From NCBI GenBank assembly GCA_023389455.1, contig JAEWEJ010000407.1, positions 1-5,223 of the forward strand: a stretch of 5,223 bases of DNA. The letters run 5' to 3'. The notes under the pieces were generated by a model. The model was not told where the DNA came from. It made no database searches and worked only from the letters and a program-made list of their open reading frames with translations. Source of the DNA: Actinomycetes bacterium (GTDB lineage Bacteria; Actinomycetota; Actinomycetes; Actinomycetales; Cellulomonadaceae). Below, in pieces: positions 4,998 through 5,223 of the stretch (its first letter is position 1; each line of letters starts with the position of its first letter). The position numbers and the translations under genes are program-made.

Positions 4998-5223
4998 TCA
5001 GGCCGGGGGCTCGCCCGGCCCACGACGGCCGGCCAGAGCGACCAGCAGCGCGGGCCAGGTGCCGAGCGGCAGCAGCGCCGGCACCAGCCAGCCCCGCCAC
5101 CCCACCTCCTCGCCCAGCGCCGGGACGCTGTTGCCCAGCGCGCCGACCGGGACGGCCACGAGCTGCGCGACGACGAGCAGGCCGACCGGGGGCAGCGCGG
5201 CCCCCGCGGGCAGCGCGGCCCCC
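4998..5223 (-). CDS. Partial, apparently C-truncated CPBP intramembrane protease
   Basis: The last 74 residues of a minus-strand gene that enters from the right edge and stops with TGA at 5000-4998. A hydrophobic segment (PPVGLLVVAQLVAVPVGALG, 11-30) precedes LGEEVGWRGWLVPAL (36-50). This is the first catalytic motif, EExxxWRG-like, of the CPBP (CAAX protease/Abi) family, glutamate-dependent intramembrane metalloproteases. In complete members this motif is followed by about 80-100 residues carrying a WxxxH-type helix and a final His/Asn motif. Here only LLPLGTWPALLVALAG and a polar tail GRRGPGEPPA follow. No frame between 5000 and the DinB gene encodes the missing motifs. The gene is therefore a 3'-deleted pseudogene or an unusual catalytically incomplete form. 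Its N-terminal half lies outside the window. Confidence 0.65.
   Translation of the reverse strand, partial: GAALPAGAALPPVGLLVVAQLVAVPVGALGNSVPALGEEVGWRGWLVPALLPLGTWPALLVALAGRRGPGEPPA
5190..5223. repeat. In-frame 18-bp direct repeat at the right edge
   Basis: GGGCAGCGCGGCCCCC occurs at 5190-5205 and again at 5208-5223, a period of 18 bp. On the minus strand it encodes GAALPA-GAALPP at the start of the visible CPBP-like fragment. The second copy touches the window edge, so more copies may follow. Confidence 0.6.

Overview
The window is about three-quarters G+C, and its coding frames have almost exclusively G or C at third codon positions. It encodes a DUF664/DinB-type protein of the mycothiol-linked kind. 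Several start codons lack a Shine-Dalgarno but sit 6-8 nt behind a -10-like hexamer, and the tRNA has no encoded CCA. Together these point to a high-GC actinomycete, probably Cellulomonas or a close relative; the genus is inference from overall style. The region looks like ordinary chromosome with some decay, not a mobile island: I see no integrase, transposase, phage gene, CRISPR array or plasmid function.

Left part (1-2249). A minus-strand gene leaves the left edge. It encodes a small four-helix membrane protein with a long acidic, disordered C-terminal tail. A 161-bp divergent intergenic region separates it from a plus-strand gene for a complete 427-residue amidohydrolase (COG1228-like, with the HxH and downstream His/Asp metal ligands). 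Both genes have a -10-like hexamer exactly 6 nt before the ATG, which suggests leaderless transcripts.

Middle (2250-3837). Everything here is on the minus strand. In order of transcription from the right there is tRNA-Ser(GGA) with a plausible promoter, two tandem hairpins that should terminate it, then a stand-alone ABC-type ATPase (COG3910-like, with Walker A, signature, Walker B and H-loop all present). Downstream is the C-terminal third of an aldose-1-epimerase-like (DUF4432-type) protein that lacks its N-terminal part and is probably a pseudogene. It converges on the amidohydrolase with only 12 bp between stop codons.

Right part (3838-5223). A DUF4287 gene with a good Shine-Dalgarno is followed by a hairpin, then a DinB/DUF664 gene with a leaderless-type promoter. 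A hairpin separates the latter from a convergent minus-strand gene entering from the right edge. That gene carries the EExxWRG motif of CPBP (CAAX/Abi) intramembrane proteases but stops 30 residues later, so the other catalytic motifs are missing.

The genes do not form a recognisable pathway. Strand switches and hairpins imply mostly single-gene transcription units. I found no convincing new multi-gene system. The points most worth a second look are the two truncated genes, the repeated leaderless promoter arrangement, and the stand-alone ATPase without a partner.
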